Shown: one piece after another, positions 12,566 through 25,480 of the stretch
Position numbering within the stretch: position 1 is the first letter of the stretch
How the letters are laid out: every line of letters starts with the position of its first letter
Assembly (NCBI GenBank): GCA_036583965.1
Contig: JAZBQD010000027.1
Location: 27,163,001-27,227,000, forward strand
Source of the DNA: Prunella strophiata
Taxonomy: Eukaryota; Chordata; Aves; Passeriformes; Prunellidae
Direction: 5' to 3'
Length of the DNA: 64,000 nucleotides
Notes under the pieces: generated by a model
Told to the model about the DNA's origin: nothing
The model's database searches: none
What the model saw: the letters and a program-made list of their open reading frames with translations, nothing else
Program-made: the position numbers and the translations under genes

Positions 12566-14519
12566 AGTCACACTTACTTCAACCAGGCTGCTGAGTACCC
12601 CAAAGTTACCACCTCAGCTGGAACAAATGAGGAGGGACCACGGAGTAGGAGTTCAGTACAGGATTCATTTCAAACAGAATTATGATTTTAATTCATTATT
12701 CTGGGTACCTACAGCTGAAATGATCACATTTGGTGAAAAAAAGTGCAACTCTTAGACACAGACATGTTAAGTTGTAAGCTGCACTTTAAACATGTCATCT
12801 CAGCCAAAGTATTTCATTCAGCCCTACTCTGTACACTGAGTACTTACTTGCCCCATTTTAATCTTGAGAATAAGAAAATTCCTTGTTCCTAAAGGAATCT
12901 CCAGCTGATGCCTTGTGCACTGTTGCTGGAATAAGGAGAATTTTATTACTGACCCTCTCTTGCATGGTTACTGCTAAGGGAGGTAAATAAGAGAAGAGAG
13001 GCAAGGTGTGATTTCAGTCTTCATGTTAATACTTCCTGCTCAGCCTCGTGGATGGCTTATTTTCTTGCTTTCTGTTTTCATCCTCTTTGGTAGAAACTCT
13101 GGGATTTGTATTTGTTTTGGTTCTTAGGGGACTGCATACCACAGCCAGTAGCTTTAATCCTTTAATCCTGACATGTCCGGCTGATGCCTCCACCCATTGA
13201 TTGCCTCCTTTCACAGCAGATGATCCTGTTCCCCTCACAGCTAATGGCCACTGCTGGGTCAGACTGCTGGCTCTGGGAATGTATTTCATGCATTTGGTAA
13301 CAAATCCACAATGCATTTCAGCCTGAGCATCATCTGGGCCAGTCGTTTCACTTTGAGTCATCATCATCATCATCATGACTTTAATTCCAGGGTGCCTCAC
13401 CATGTTTGTGACTTCCCAATATCCACTGACATCCTTCTACACTGAAATAATAGCAAATACCATGCTAATAGTATCTCATATCCTAAATTTTTTTCTGATG
13501 TGCTCTTATAAGTATGGGGCACTTCATGTGTTGTTATGACAAGGAAATTCTTTGACTGAAAAGTTTGCAAATTCCACAGGAGTATTTGTTTTATAAACAA
13601 AGGTGCTGTTTTCCTTATGCCAGCCTCTTTCTGCTTTTGCTTCTCCAGCAGTCTGTTCTGAAAGGCATGAAGCAGCTGTTGGCCCCCAGTCAAAACTTGC
13701 AGTGTAGGGAGGGTTATGTAAAAGTCCTTTGTGTGAGAGATGTACATGGCAGCAAATGGTGAAATTGGAGTGCAGATTCTTTGAGGGGACAAAGCTATTC
13801 ACAGCAAGGTTTTATTTTTTTACTTGATTTTTGCATAGAACAAAAAGTAGAAGATACTGTAATTTAAAATTTTTTTTGCCTTCTCAAAAATCTCTTTTCC
13901 TGTTGCAGTGTTGTGGGTAATTTCACACCACTTTGCACCCAGTAGCACCTGCTGGATGGGAGGGATGTGAGAGGTTGCCTATTTCTTTTTCTCAAGGAAT
14001 AGTCTCTGTACCTAGGTCTCTTCTGAGGGATGCTGCTCTAATCCTTGGAAGAGATTTGCAGCTCTCCTAGTCCATCTATTTCTGGACTGTTCTTACAGTT
14101 TTCACTGTTCTTACCATATAACACTTTCCAAGTATTTATTTGACATCTTTTGATGTCTGCGAAAATGCTCATCTCTACCCTTCCACGAAGGATTTCTTTT
14201 GAACTCATCATTCCCAATTTAATCTTACCTTTTCCCTTCAGGTAATATTTACAGAGCCCTGAACCATCTTCAATGGCTTCATGTGAACACTCAAAATGTT
14301 CCTTAAATTTCTGCTGGTGTGATAAGCAGCACTGGATGCACAATTCTTGTGCTGATTTTATAATGGCAAGACAGTATTGACTCATGCTGTGTTTATTATA
14401 CTGCACTGTGGACATGGCTCCTTTTCTGCTGAACTGCTCCTTAAGTGGCCATGCTCACATATCAATGATTTATTCCTGCCTAAGGAACCCCATGGTGGGA
14501 TTCTTGGGGTCTCCTGTGC

Positions 14520-14592
14520 AGGCCCTGGAGTTGGATTTGATGATCCTTGAGGGTTCCTTCCAACTCAGGAGAATCTGTGAAGTCAAATACTT
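14520..14592 (+). mobile_element. Diverged CR1 LINE 3' end
   Basis: Shows the order GGAGTTGGATTTGATGATCC, then GGGTTCCTTCCAACTC, then a degenerate copy of the terminal ATTCTATG repeat. This is the conserved 3' end of avian CR1, 5'-truncated. Confidence 0.65.
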
Positions 14593-17500
14593 TCTATTCA
14601 GAATGAATTCATCTCAGTTTTGAACCTGTTTTTTCTAGGTCATTGTGAACTCCAGTCCTGTCAATTTGTTCATATTTCCTTCCAGTTTCTTCTCATCTGT
14701 ACATGTAACAGACCCAGGCTGTGACCCACCATCCTGAGCATTATGGCTTTAATAAGCACATTATAAACCACACCCCATGGGAAAATCCCTTTGATACAGT
14801 TCTCCACTTTGCCAGGGAGCCACTGACAGCTTTTCTATGGCAATGAGCATCCAAGCAGTAAGTGCAGGGAAAGCACACTTCCACTAATGAAAATGTCACT
14901 TGAGATTGTGTCAGAAAGCTTTACTGAGGTCTGAGATGTGGTGTCTGTGTTAATACCCATAAAATCCAAATCCCTGCTCTAAAAGGAGATTGGATTGATT
15001 TACCACAATTAGTTATCAACCTGTGAGATGAAATAAGTCCAGATTTCTTGGAGTTCTGGTAACACAACATTCCTCTCAGTCTCACAGTTCCAAATCAGCT
15101 TCTCTGTGGAATAAGGCAGGGAGAGAGCTTGCCAGATTGGGAATGTTTGGGGTGGGTAAAGCCATGGAGGTACCTGGGGAGCAGTGTGTGCATCCAGCAG
15201 GAGGATTTAGCTCATGGTCTGTACTGGGCAATGTCTGTGACCACAGAGAAGAACTGGAGTAAATGATTGTTTAAGCTAATCCAGTGAGTGAAACACTTGT
15301 GAACCAAACTGCACTAGGGTGTGTCATTCTTCTGGGGGTTATGAAGTGAGAGAGATGCTGTGTGTGAGGGAAAGCCAGATCATAACCTCTGCTCAGAGCA
15401 GTTCCAGGCTGCTAATGAAGGCATAGCAGCTGAAAGGGACAGCCTGTGGGTGGCTCAGTAAAGGGAACAGCAGTACAAAGTCAGGACATGCTGAAAGCAT
15501 GGAAGAGAGTGGCAAAGTCACCCTCTGTGAGGGAAAAGGACAGCTTCCAAGCTACCCGGGAAATGTTCTTTTTCTGCTGCTTGCTTTGTTGTAAATACAC
15601 AAAAGTAATGTATTGTCATTGACTTGTGGTTCCTTCCAGTAAGAAAACCTCGCTGTGTGAAGCCATCATGTGGTTTCAGCAGTCCTCTGGCAAAAGGCAC
15701 ACTATGTACAGCTGAGAGGATCTTAGCTGAAGTATATATCCAGCATCAAACTGCAATGAAGAGAGAATCAATTGTAAAGATTTAGGGAAAAGCAGGGGGG
15801 TTAGGACAACTGCAGTGTGCTGAGTGTTGGTGCATTAAAGAAAAAACTTACTTGGACAGGGATACATAAAATAGATTTTATATGTGTTTTCAGCAGCTGG
15901 GAATTAAAACATAAATGCAATCTGGCTGGAATAATTAATTCTCAGGTGGTTGTTGTTGTTATGAACCTGGAACTGTAAATGAAAGAGCTTTTAAATGAGC
16001 AATTTCTTACTGCAGCCATGGACACATTTCATACTGCACAGAACATTGCTTTGCTGCTGCTCTGATTTTTACCCTTGAGTCAGTCACCTTCCAGTCTGCT
16101 TCCTCTTGGTCACTGTTAATAGAATGCTTTTTTGATTACAGAAAATTGGTTGATACACTTCTCTAATGAAAATGCCAGACAAATGCTCCTTCTTGGAACT
16201 GACATCAGGAATGTTATACAAGACATTCTTAAATATGCTGGCAGCTGCCCTGAATGTAATGAAATCATGGAAATTAGAAGTATTGCTCTCTCTGTGTGGC
16301 CAGCTCAGGACTGTTTTCAGTGTGTTACCCAGTTTTGCTGTGAATTTCAAAAGGAATCACTTTTCATTAAGTTTCCTTGGGACATTCTTGAACTTGCTTA
16401 TAATTTCTGCAATCAGAAAAATTACCCTGATATCCTAAGGTATTACTCCTTTGTTTTGGATTGCACACAGTTGCTCATGCCTGCATCCCCAGTACCACAC
16501 TAAATGATTGCTCTTGTAGCAGAGAGTTCACAATCTTCAGATCGATAACTTTTCTGGTAGAAATGATGAAATCCTATTCTCCCTGCAGCCAGCAGTAAAA
16601 TTCCCACAAACTTCAGTGGTTTGAATTTCACAGGCAGTTTTTAGTCTGCTCTTGTATGACACATTAGTTAATCCTTACCACATTCTTAGTACAGAAGGTG
16701 TCTGAATGCAGGGAAGTTGGAGAGCAGCAGTGGTTTCAGTGGTACCTTGGGTTTCAGTAGCACCTTTTGCTGCAGGGATCACAGAGCAGCTTCTGAAGGA
16801 CAGGTAAGACCCACAGGAGAGTGCAAGGGATCGTTGTCTTTAGCCTTTTAAAGTGCAGGGAGCAGAAGGGCAGGATGTCTGGGGCTGTGTGGAAGGGCAC
16901 ATGGAAGCACCCCCCTGGCTCCCACCTTACCTTCTCTTCATCTGTGTTTTTTTCACCCGTTGCTTCTTTGTAGCCTTGGCGTGTTTCCATCACATACTCT
17001 GATTTAGGGTTTTCCCAGATGAATTCATTTCCTTTACCTGTTTTTTAGCACTCTAGCTTCTTCCTTAGCTTTCTTTGTTGGAGGTTTGCAGAACTCCCTA
17101 AAGTAGTTGCACTTGCATTCCTTTGAAGTAGTAATATTCCATTCCTGTCAACAATTAATAGCAGCATTAAGCAAGAGTCAACTGACTAAAAACCTAGTCC
17201 AGATTCATGTGCTGTCACTTAACACTTGGTGCTGGAGCTAGTGAGTTCTGGCTTGGGGATGAGGAGCTGAAAGGAATGGGGCTGCCTTGGCTGGGAAAGG
17301 AGGCATGGAAAGCTGTTTGCACCTTCTTTGTTCTCCCTTCCTGCTCAGCTTGGCCATGCTGTTAGCAGTGGGCTGAGCTGGCAGGGTTTGCTCCCGTGTT
17401 CTGCTCTGGGTTTATTCACTGAGCAGGCTTGCACTGCAGGAGCTGAGCTGTAAGAAACAGGGGCAGGGGCTGAGGGATCATCTGCACTGGGCTGTGGTCA

Positions 17501-18955
17501 CTGTGAGGCTCAGAGAGACAAGAGCTGCTGTGAAAGAATGGCCTGGAGGTGGAATAGGGCATCTCTGTCTCTTGGGATGCCCAGCCTTGCCAGGCACCCT
17601 CATTTCTGGCTGCTGCTGTTGGCACAGAGCTGAGGCAGCTGAGCAGAGAAAGCTTTCTGATGCTTGGAGGTGTCCTGGAGGGCACAGAAACCTGCTGGAA
17701 GCAGATTTCCATCTGCATGATGCGATGCAAACAAGATGGTTTCTGGCATGAAAAGCCTTCAGTTGAGACATCAAATCATTAGGAATACTATGGCCAGAAG
17801 CTTTCATAATAAATTACTGTAAAGTCATGAAAGATTGATCTTTTTTGATTTCAGAGAAAATAAATCAACAGTATGAAGTCAGCTCTGTTACAGTTTCAAA
17901 CAAGAGACTATTACCCTTTGCCTTAAAGATCAGAGACAAATTACTATTTTTACTTTACATTCTCTTGATGAGGATAATGATAAACATCTGTCACTTTGCT
18001 GCTTAGCCAGTTAGGAATCTTACTGCAATCTGTAATTTAAAGAGTGAAAAAAAAATAAAAGAAAAAAAATACATGAACAAACTACACTTTATGTAGACAG
18101 CAAAGAAGAAAAGAAAGAGAATAGATGTCAAATACAGGGGAACTGGGAAGGGGGTATTTTTGATCTTCAGTTACTTGGCTAAAATCTGCAGATACATGAT
18201 AAAAGTATGATTTTTTTAAATTTCTTTGGTATTTCACAGGGAAAGTTACCGTTAGTTTTTCTTCAGACATGGAGGCTAAGGGAAATAGTCTTTGCACTGT
18301 GACTTTTAACTCCATGCAGTTTATTAACAAACAGATTAAGGTTTATAAAGTAGTGTCTACCAATATTACAGCATTGAAACCCCTGTTTTCATCAAGAGCC
18401 CTTTCAGTGTCCTCCACAGTCACAAGATTTTTAGGAAGCAGAGCTAATTGTTTTTAAAGATCAGCTGCTTTGCCAGTAATTCACCCGTACTTTTGAAAGT
18501 TCTTTTACAAACAGTTTTGTTTCTAAATGGTACATTGAGTCTTATTTCTTAACAAAACTAGACCTTAACACATCACAAACATTCCATTTCATTTAGCCTG
18601 GACGGACCAAGCTGTAGTTTAAAAGGTTACAAGTGCTCTACCTGGCAATGCTGGGTGAGCAGGAGCAGAGCTTGCACTAGGACATGAAACCAGGAATCCC
18701 TTCTTGGCCCAGTTTCCTGCAGGGAGAAGCCTCTTTGGTGACATGTTTGCATATTTAGCACTAATGGCCTTTCACTGGTGGGTTTGATACTGATCTCAGC
18801 TGCTCCAGAAATCTTTAAAGCACCAGCCATGTGCCAGGTTTAGCTAAAAGCTCTGTTGTAAATGGAGCTGTGCTGTGGGGCTCTGGCTGATACTGAGCTT
18901 GTTCTCCTTATTCAGTTTTTGCAAGTGCTTTCTGCTTCTTTGTGTTCCTCATGCC

Positions 18956-19088
18956 CAAGGCCAGGTTGGATGGGGCACTGAGCAGCCTGGTGTGGTGGGA
19001 GGTGTCCCTGCCTGCAAGGGGGGTTGGAACAACATGAGCTGCAAGGCCCCTTCCAACCCGAAGCACTTTGTGGTTCTATGATTTTATG
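18956..19088 (+). mobile_element. CR1 LINE 3' end
   Basis: Contains CCAGGTTGGATGGGGC, GTGGGAGGTGTCCCTGCC, GGGTTGGAACAACATGAGCT, CCCCTTCCAACCCGAAG and the terminal TTCTATGATTTTATG repeat. A typical 5'-truncated avian CR1 copy in sense orientation within the DNM3 intron. Confidence 0.9.
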
Positions 19089-20005
19089 CTTCTAGGTACC
19101 CACAGAACAGATTTTGATTTTATAGTTGGTGCTATTAATGCTCTGGTGGTCATTTTCAGGGAGAAGTTTGCTATCAGAGTTTGGGGACTGTTGTTCTTTG
19201 TACTGTCTGGGTAGAAATTCCATTCTTTTGGCATCTTCGAGCCTCAGACAGCAGTATGATTTTCACCAAAAGGTTACTGTTTTTCTTTTAGGTTTTCCTA
19301 TATTTATACAGGCCAGACTGAAGCAAAGTATAGGCCTTCTAGCTTCCAGTTAAAGTTCCTGGTATTTAATTGGGTTAGCTGTTTACATACAAAGAAGTTT
19401 TTTTTCTGTTCAGTGAAAAAGAGACCTCAAATAAATAATCCAGCCTTGAGCACTGGAAGCAGTGATGCCTTTGCTGTTATCTTTTATAAGGCCTTTGTTT
19501 ATATAGGTGCTATTCACATCTAACAAGTCTGAGACTGAACTGCAAAATTTGTCACAAATAAGTCAGCCTTAAATAACAAAGGTAGGTTTAACCCACAGAA
19601 GGGTAAACTTAAAAATCCAGACTTGTGGTGCTGTTTTCTTGCATGGGTCCAGCTGGCTGAATGTGAATGGGAAAAGATTTGATAATAAATATTGCAGTAA
19701 GTGAAATAATTTCTTGGTGTGACATTTACCACTGTGCATCTTTAACATAAAATTACAAATTTGTGTGTAAATACATATATGTACTTTGTGCAAAAGGTCT
19801 CATTTGGCATTAAACTTTAAAGGTCCAAATTTCATGATGCTGAACACTAATGTTAAACAAGCCAAGACTTCCTATTTAACCTATGGATAGTCTTTGTATG
19901 AGTTATGTTGCTGGATTACTACAGTTTAAGTCCAGGGGTTTTTCCCCCAGTATATTTCAAGTCTACTTCAATCTGAAAAGGCTTTTTTTTTTTTCTTCTT
20001 TGTAG

Positions 20006-20170
20006 ACTGAAACTGAAGAGAATGGCCAAGCAGATAATTTTTCAATGGACCCCCAGCTGGAAAGACAGGTGGAGACAATTCGAAACCTTGTGGACTCCTA
20101 CATGTCTATTATTAACAAATGTATCCGAGATCTGATCCCAAAAACAATCATGCACCTCATGATCAATAAT
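20006..20170 (+). CDS. DNM3: DNM3 exon: start of GTPase effector domain (GED)
   Basis: This 165-nt exon encodes 55 complete codons (phase 0 at both ends). It is preceded by a 14-T polypyrimidine run ending TTCTTCTTTGTAG and followed by AAT|GTAAGT, both strong splice sites. It begins [17 protein letters not shown], the linker after the PH domain, then continues [20 protein letters not shown] through to [10 protein letters not shown]. That is the first GED helix, which packs against the stalk and bundle-signalling element and stimulates GTPase activity on assembly. [13 protein letters not shown] is the DNM3 version of a segment that differs in DNM1. Codons are AT-rich, unlike the next exon. Identity is clear; the exon number is not assigned because upstream exons are absent. 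Confidence 0.97.
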
Positions 20171-23100
20171 GTAAGTAGCAGCCACAGTTCTAAATCAGTT
20201 CAATGTGTCTGTCAGATCTCTCACTCTCAAACACACCTCTGGAACACAGCAGCTACTAAAGAGAAGAATTAATGTCACACTCATGGACAAAATATTCCAG
20301 TTTTCCATAGTGCTTGGAAGTTCTGCAATCTTCTCAAAGGCTGCCACACTGAGTGCTTATCCCAAAATTCTAAAGAATTAATTTACATCTTAATCAGAAC
20401 ATAAGTTATTATTTAAAGGTAAATCAAGGTGGGGGTGGTTTTGTTTTGGTTTTTATTTCATGTCTTGCTTTTGATATAACAGGAAAAGGAATTGGGAGCT
20501 TTGTGTGGGCAGCCTGTGAGAGCAGTAGAGCAGAGCTGTGCTTCCTTGATTTTCCATCTGCAGGCCTTTGTCAGGGTTCATAAAGCAGTTCTTATTTTGT
20601 TTGGGTTTCTTTATATTTTCAGGTTACCATTTCAAGGAATAAATCTGGAAGCTTTGGACACTGTTGTTTGGATAAGCAGATGTGGTTGGTTGATTTATTG
20701 TGTGTGTCTTTCTTAGATCTGAAGATTATTTGGTTAAAAAAATGACTTTGAGATACCATTGTTTTTCCACTGCAGTGGGATTTCAACTTTCACATCCTGG
20801 CAGAGTTCTGAATGGACCTTGTTGAGAACTAAGCTTAATATTAGTGCCACTGCAGCCATACAAATTACTGCTGGGACCCACAGCCCCTGCTAGTTCTGAG
20901 CAGCACCATCAAACCAGTCAGCCTTTACCAGTGCAATATGCTCTGAGGCACATGTGATTAGAAGGTAGCATTTACTTTTGACTCAGAGCCACCTCTAGCC
21001 TTCATCTGATGGATTTCATTAGCCCTGCAGAATTTGTGTTGCACTTAGGAATTAGGTGGTTGGACAGGAAATCTCAGTGGGATTTCCTGGTACATTTAAT
21101 ATGAGCAGAATTTCTGCATGAGGGCAAGAGATTCTAAACTTCTTCAGGTTTAGGGGAGTCAGAATTTAAGTAATGCTCTAGTCATGGGTGAATTTTTACA
21201 AAAAGCCATGGGAACAATGGAACTGCCTTTTTTTTTCCTGGAACTTAGCCATGCTCTAGACTTCAGAAGTTGAGTATGCTCTTTCCAGATCATTGCTAGC
21301 AGCTTGCTGCTTTGACTTAGCCTATCTCCAATGCCCTTGGAAAGGCTGGGGTTTAGCTTTCATTTCATAAACAGCAGAGCTGAGTGAGCAGTTGCTTTTG
21401 AAAGCTTACATTAAATTTTCTGCCACTCACCTCCTCATCTGGAATCGTTTAGGGGTCTCTGAAGTGTGTGTGTCCCTCAGAAGTAGATTGCTGGGAGATT
21501 TTGTGCTTTCAGTCTCATCAGCTGTTGGTGCCACTGATAAAACCTGCCAGGCTGGCACAGAGAAACCACACACTTAAAATATCACCAAGCTTTCAGCTGA
21601 CCTCATAGTCCCAAGCTGCATTTGGGCTTCCCAGTGAGCTGAGGCCTACACCTCCATCCTAGAGTTTAAATTTGTGGCAAAGAATCCAAACATTTTAAAG
21701 AACTCTGACGAGTGACACTAGAAGCATTAATGGATTTCTTTGTTTCAATACCATATTGAAAACAATAGGTAAAATAGCAATTTTTAAAAATCAAGGCTAT
21801 TGGAAAGAGAAAGAAATGGTTGAATCAAAAGTGCTGAGCCCTGCCAAAAGGTTGTGCAAAGATCTGGAAAGGAGTGGAGCCGTGATGGAAGGTGGGCCTC
21901 CTGTTGAAGTTGTGTGTGTGTTCCTTGGAGTATTCAGAATCCACCAGGAAAGTGAAAACACCCTCCCTCCCCCTTAATCAACATATTCTGTATTTTCTGC
22001 TGTCCCATCATGTTGCCTCCAAAACTCTGGAAACAAATCGATCCCAAGGAATTTGTTTCCATGACAATTGCAACCTCCCAAGTTTTCCTAGAACTTCCTT
22101 TCCACTTTGTGGGCCCATAAACAAGTACTTACAATTCAAAGAAAGTATCAGATTCAAACTCAGTGTACAGAAAATAATTACATGCTGTCCCTGAACATAT
22201 TTTGGGGCCTAAGCCTACATTATTGTATTCCAAGGGCATCCCTTGTTCTTCCCCTAGGGTGGATGTTGATTACCTTAAAAGAAAATACATTTACCACACA
22301 GAACTGCATTGAGTTACCATTACCAATTCAAACGTGCCCAAACACAAAACACATACACAAATTTGTATTTCATGGTGCCTTGGTATCCTGGATTATACAA
22401 GAGGGGTGGTCTTAAGAGTAGTCAGTGTATGCTCCATAAACAGTGCTGATAGTGATCTCAGCTGAGGAGAAAAACTCCAGAGGACTTGTCACTGCCAAAC
22501 TGCAGGTCCAGGAATGGGTAGTGTTTGCATTTGAGGCAGTGCTATGTCTTGTCTTCCCACTGAGGAGGTTCCCAAGCCCACCTTGCCCCATTTCAGAGTG
22601 CCAGGGCAGATTTGGGGCCCTGGCATTTGGATGCTTGCTATGGTTGAGCTTTGACTGCAGACTTGATGTCTGTGAAGGAGAATGTTTTAAACCATTCCCA
22701 GTGAGTCTGCTTTCCAGAAAGGAGCAAACATGAGTAAGCATCACTTTCCCTTCCATTTCCAAGCTGGAGAAAGTGGCTGTGGTGGAAGATCTTCCTCTGT
22801 CTAGTACAGCACAGGAGGGCAGGAGGCTGATCCAAGATCCATCCTTAACACAGCAGTCTTCCCTTTCCAGAGGAGTTTAGGGATTTACTCAAATCCTCTG
22901 CCAGTGACAGACAGGGACCTCTCATGATAATTGTCACAGGCTGATTTTTTTTCAAACAGATATTTGTGGTTTGACAATGCGTTTACAATCAGCTCTGGCC
23001 TTAATCTAATTTTAGGACTTCTTTTTTTGAAGTGATGCCATTAAAATGCTCATTTCATCGAGCAGAATGTGATGCTGTTTAACTCTGATATCTGTTTTTA

Positions 23101-24177
23101 ATGTGGAGTTTTTGGCAATCACAAGGAAAGTAGTGTACTCTGGCTCTTGATCAGTACCATCTACTGGAAAACAGCATGAAACTCATGGAAAAATTTTGCA
23201 GGCTTTGCTAAGAATTTGTGCATCTCCTGTCATACGTGAATGGGAAATGACAGCCAAGCCCAGGCAATGTGGTTTTGTTTCCCTCTGAGCTCTGTCCTGG
23301 CTGCCTGCTCGTTGCTGGTGACCAGAAGGGGTCTCATGGCTGTGCTGGCTCTCTGCTCTCACTGACCTTGTCTAAACACAAACATTGCCTTAGTCTCACT
23401 GTCAGGCTTTAAATCACAAAACCAGCACAAACCCATGTGCAAATGGAGCTCAGGTTTATGTAATCAGAATCCTGGGAATGTATTATCATCAGTATCTCCA
23501 GCTCAAAAAAGCTTTATGGAGCAAAGCACCAGATGAGAAATAGATCAGAACAGCAACAAGTCTCCAATGCAAGGATTTAGTAGGTCAGCAGTTGGTCTAT
23601 TTACCACAGTCTTATTTAATCAGAGTACCTCCAGCTTTTTATGTCTCTTAATGTGGCCCAGGTTTCCATAACCAGGGCAGGCATAGCAGGAAATCAATAT
23701 AGTAAATTAGATTACTTGGAGACTTCTCCCTTCAGTTTGAATGTGTGTGGATGGGTTATTCAGAATCTGACAGACTTGCTGGAAATGAAAGACACTGTCT
23801 ACAGTAGGGTAAATTGTTGCTAAGAAAGTAATTGACAGGTATGTCATAAAGCCTGAAAATTCCCATTCCCTGGGGAATTTATATCTGATGGTATTGCCAC
23901 TTACTTCCCAGTGAGCCCTTAAGGAATGGCCCAAAATGCCAGCTGGCTCCTGGGAGCTGTTGGGAAACTTGTTTGAAATGACCTGTAAGCAGAGGTGTCA
24001 CCTCAGAGTTGCAGAATTGCAGCAGAACTGGTGTAAAGCAGTAAGAGAACCTGATTCAATCTCCTCCTTCCATTGATCTCCCCCTGTATTTGTTCAGCAC
24101 TGTATTTTCCATAGAGACTTTTGTTTCTTTCTTTGGTGGTTTGGATTATTTTTTTTTTCTCCTGCCTGACGAAACAG
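20171..24177 (+). other. DNM3: DNM3 intron between the two GED exons
   Basis: This 4.0-kb intron begins GTAAGT and ends CTGACGAAACAG. The acceptor is preceded by a T-rich tract (TTATTTTTTTTTTCTCCTGCC). I see no coding exon, repeat family or RNA gene in it. Short open frames at 21.8-22.7 kb lack splice or codon support. Confidence 0.85.
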
Positions 24178-24404
24178 GTAAAAGAATTTATCAACGCCGA
24201 GCTGCTGGCTCACCTGTACTCCTCAGAGGACCAGAACACTCTGATGGAGGAGTCGGCGGAGCAGGCGCAGCGGCGGGACGAGACCCTGCGCATGTACCAG
24301 GCGCTGCAGGAGGCGCTGGCCATCATCGGCGACATCAGCACCAGCACCGTGTCCACCCCTGCTCCCCCGCCCGTGGATGACTCCTGGCTGCAGCAGGCAC
24401 GCAG
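24178..24404 (+). CDS. DNM3: DNM3 exon: rest of GED and start of proline-rich domain
   Basis: This 227-nt exon runs from phase 0 to phase 2 (CAG|GTAAAAG to CGCAG|GTGAGC). It encodes [14 protein letters not shown], then [20 protein letters not shown], the main GED helix, and ends with [18 protein letters not shown], the junction into the proline-rich domain. SSEDQ and [12 protein letters not shown] are DNM3-type; DNM1 has CGDQ and [12 protein letters not shown]. Two positions look derived against the mammalian proteins as I recall them: RRDETLRMY (usually M before LRMY) and YQALQEAL (usually K). Third codon positions are strikingly G/C-rich and CpG-rich compared with the preceding AT-rich exon. 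The exon sits about 75 bp upstream of a solo LTR in the next intron. Confidence 0.97.
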
Positions 24405-24471
24405 GTGAGCAGCCTCCAGCTGGGCTGCCAAGAAACTCAGCCTGGTGTCTGGTGCCTGGGGCACCACCACT

Positions 24472-24477
24472 GTCTTT
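24472..24477. repeat. Left target-site duplication of the solo LTR (GTCTTT)
   Basis: Six bases immediately left of the LTR TG end, identical to 25186-25191. Confidence 0.85.
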
Positions 24478-25185
24478 TGTAGGCGAGACAGGGGGGTTAG
24501 CACGGTCGGGACGGACTGGAGACGAGAGATCTCTGAAGCCAGGTCGTGGAACTTGCAGTTTATTGCAAAGGGCGTGGGTGCAGGGCCCTGCTGGGAGCTG
24601 CCAGCTGCAGCTCGGAGCAGGCCCCAGAGAAGAAAGGGGTAGAGGGGATGAGAGGGTAAGAACGTAAAAGGCAAGAGCTGAGACAAGTCAGTAAGTAAGA
24701 GATTGCTGAAAGAGTTCGAGAGAGTGACGAGAGGAGAGACGGGAGAGTAGGGTAGGGGAGCGTAGAGAGCAGTAGAGAGCGAAGTTCCCATTACAATACA
24801 ATAAATCTTCTTCTGTGTTGAATATTCTGATTCTCACTAACCAATCTAATACAGCATACAAATCCTATAGCATTTACATATAGCCTATAAGAATCACTAC
24901 ATTACCATATTGTGCTACATTTTAAACCCTAAAAACTCCTCTTTGGACCCCTTCTGCCAAGCTGGCAGGGTCTGCTGGACCCTTGGACCTGCCTGCTTGC
25001 AGAGGGTATCGTTCCATCAGAAGGGATTACTTTCTGCTGGCCACACCATTGTTTTTCTGCTGTTCAGTAACTAAGGGATCTCAAAGGTTGCTTTCATTTC
25101 AATCTCGCTTATAGTTTCTACATTCTCAAAATCTTTTGCCAAGCAATCATATTTGTAATGCTTTCTTATTTCATCTTCCCCAACA
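24478..25185 (-). mobile_element. Solo LTR of an endogenous retrovirus, antisense to DNM3
   Basis: A 708-bp element with canonical TG...CA ends on the + strand (TGTAGGCGAGACAG ... TCTTCCCCAACA). It is flanked on both sides by the identical 6-bp direct repeat GTCTTT (24472-24477 and 25186-25191). In its own orientation it starts TGTTGGGGAAGATG and ends CTCGCCTACA. An AATAAA polyadenylation signal (minus strand, 24559-24564) lies about 80 bp from its 3' end, as expected for the R/U5 part of an LTR. No internal retroviral sequence or second LTR is present, so this is a solo LTR left by LTR-LTR recombination. A 6-bp duplication is typical of alpha/beta-type (ERV2/ERVK-like) retroviruses. Perfect target repeats suggest a fairly young insertion. 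Family name not assigned. Confidence 0.88.
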
Positions 25186-25191
25186 GTCTTT
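25186..25191. repeat. Right target-site duplication of the solo LTR (GTCTTT)
   Basis: Six bases immediately right of the LTR CA end, identical to 24472-24477. Confidence 0.85.
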
Positions 25192-25480
25192 GTTTCTTTT
25201 TATTTAAGGTCGGGATTAAATGCGTGAGATGGTATTTTTTGTTCAGACTCAGATGTTTATTAGTTCTTATCTATATTACAGTCTCACAAACCATGAGTTC
25301 TTACAGCATTTCACTCTAACAAACTAAAAATTGAGTTGTATTTCTTTTTCTACAAGATTTTTTAAGGATAAATGTTGCCCTGATTTTTTAAGTTTCTCTG
25401 AAGCCTTCTGATGTTTACATTCTTGTGCAGAACTTTCTCACACACTTTTGGTAAATAACTTATTGTTTTGTCTTCCTCTA

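Larger units (their letters stand above)
1..20005 (+). other. DNM3: DNM3 intron upstream of the GED exon
   Basis: No dynamin exon could be recognised here; in particular no PH-domain exon was found. All open frames are short, unconserved-looking and unsupported by splice context. Embedded elements are listed separately: a poly(A)/GA tract near 2.45 kb, a 40-bp duplication near 5.74 kb, the T/G tract at 6.2-6.6 kb, a tRNA-derived SINE near 9.9 kb and CR1 tails at 14.5 and 19.0 kb. The rest is AT-leaning unique sequence in which I see nothing specific. Confidence 0.85.

Noticed and set aside
16132..16503. 123-residue + strand frame preceded by TTTTTTGATTACAG
   Set aside because: It looks slightly protein-like and has a possible acceptor, but matches no dynamin segment or other family I know, and a frame this long is expected by chance in 64 kb. 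Would be reconsidered if RNA-seq showed a junction.
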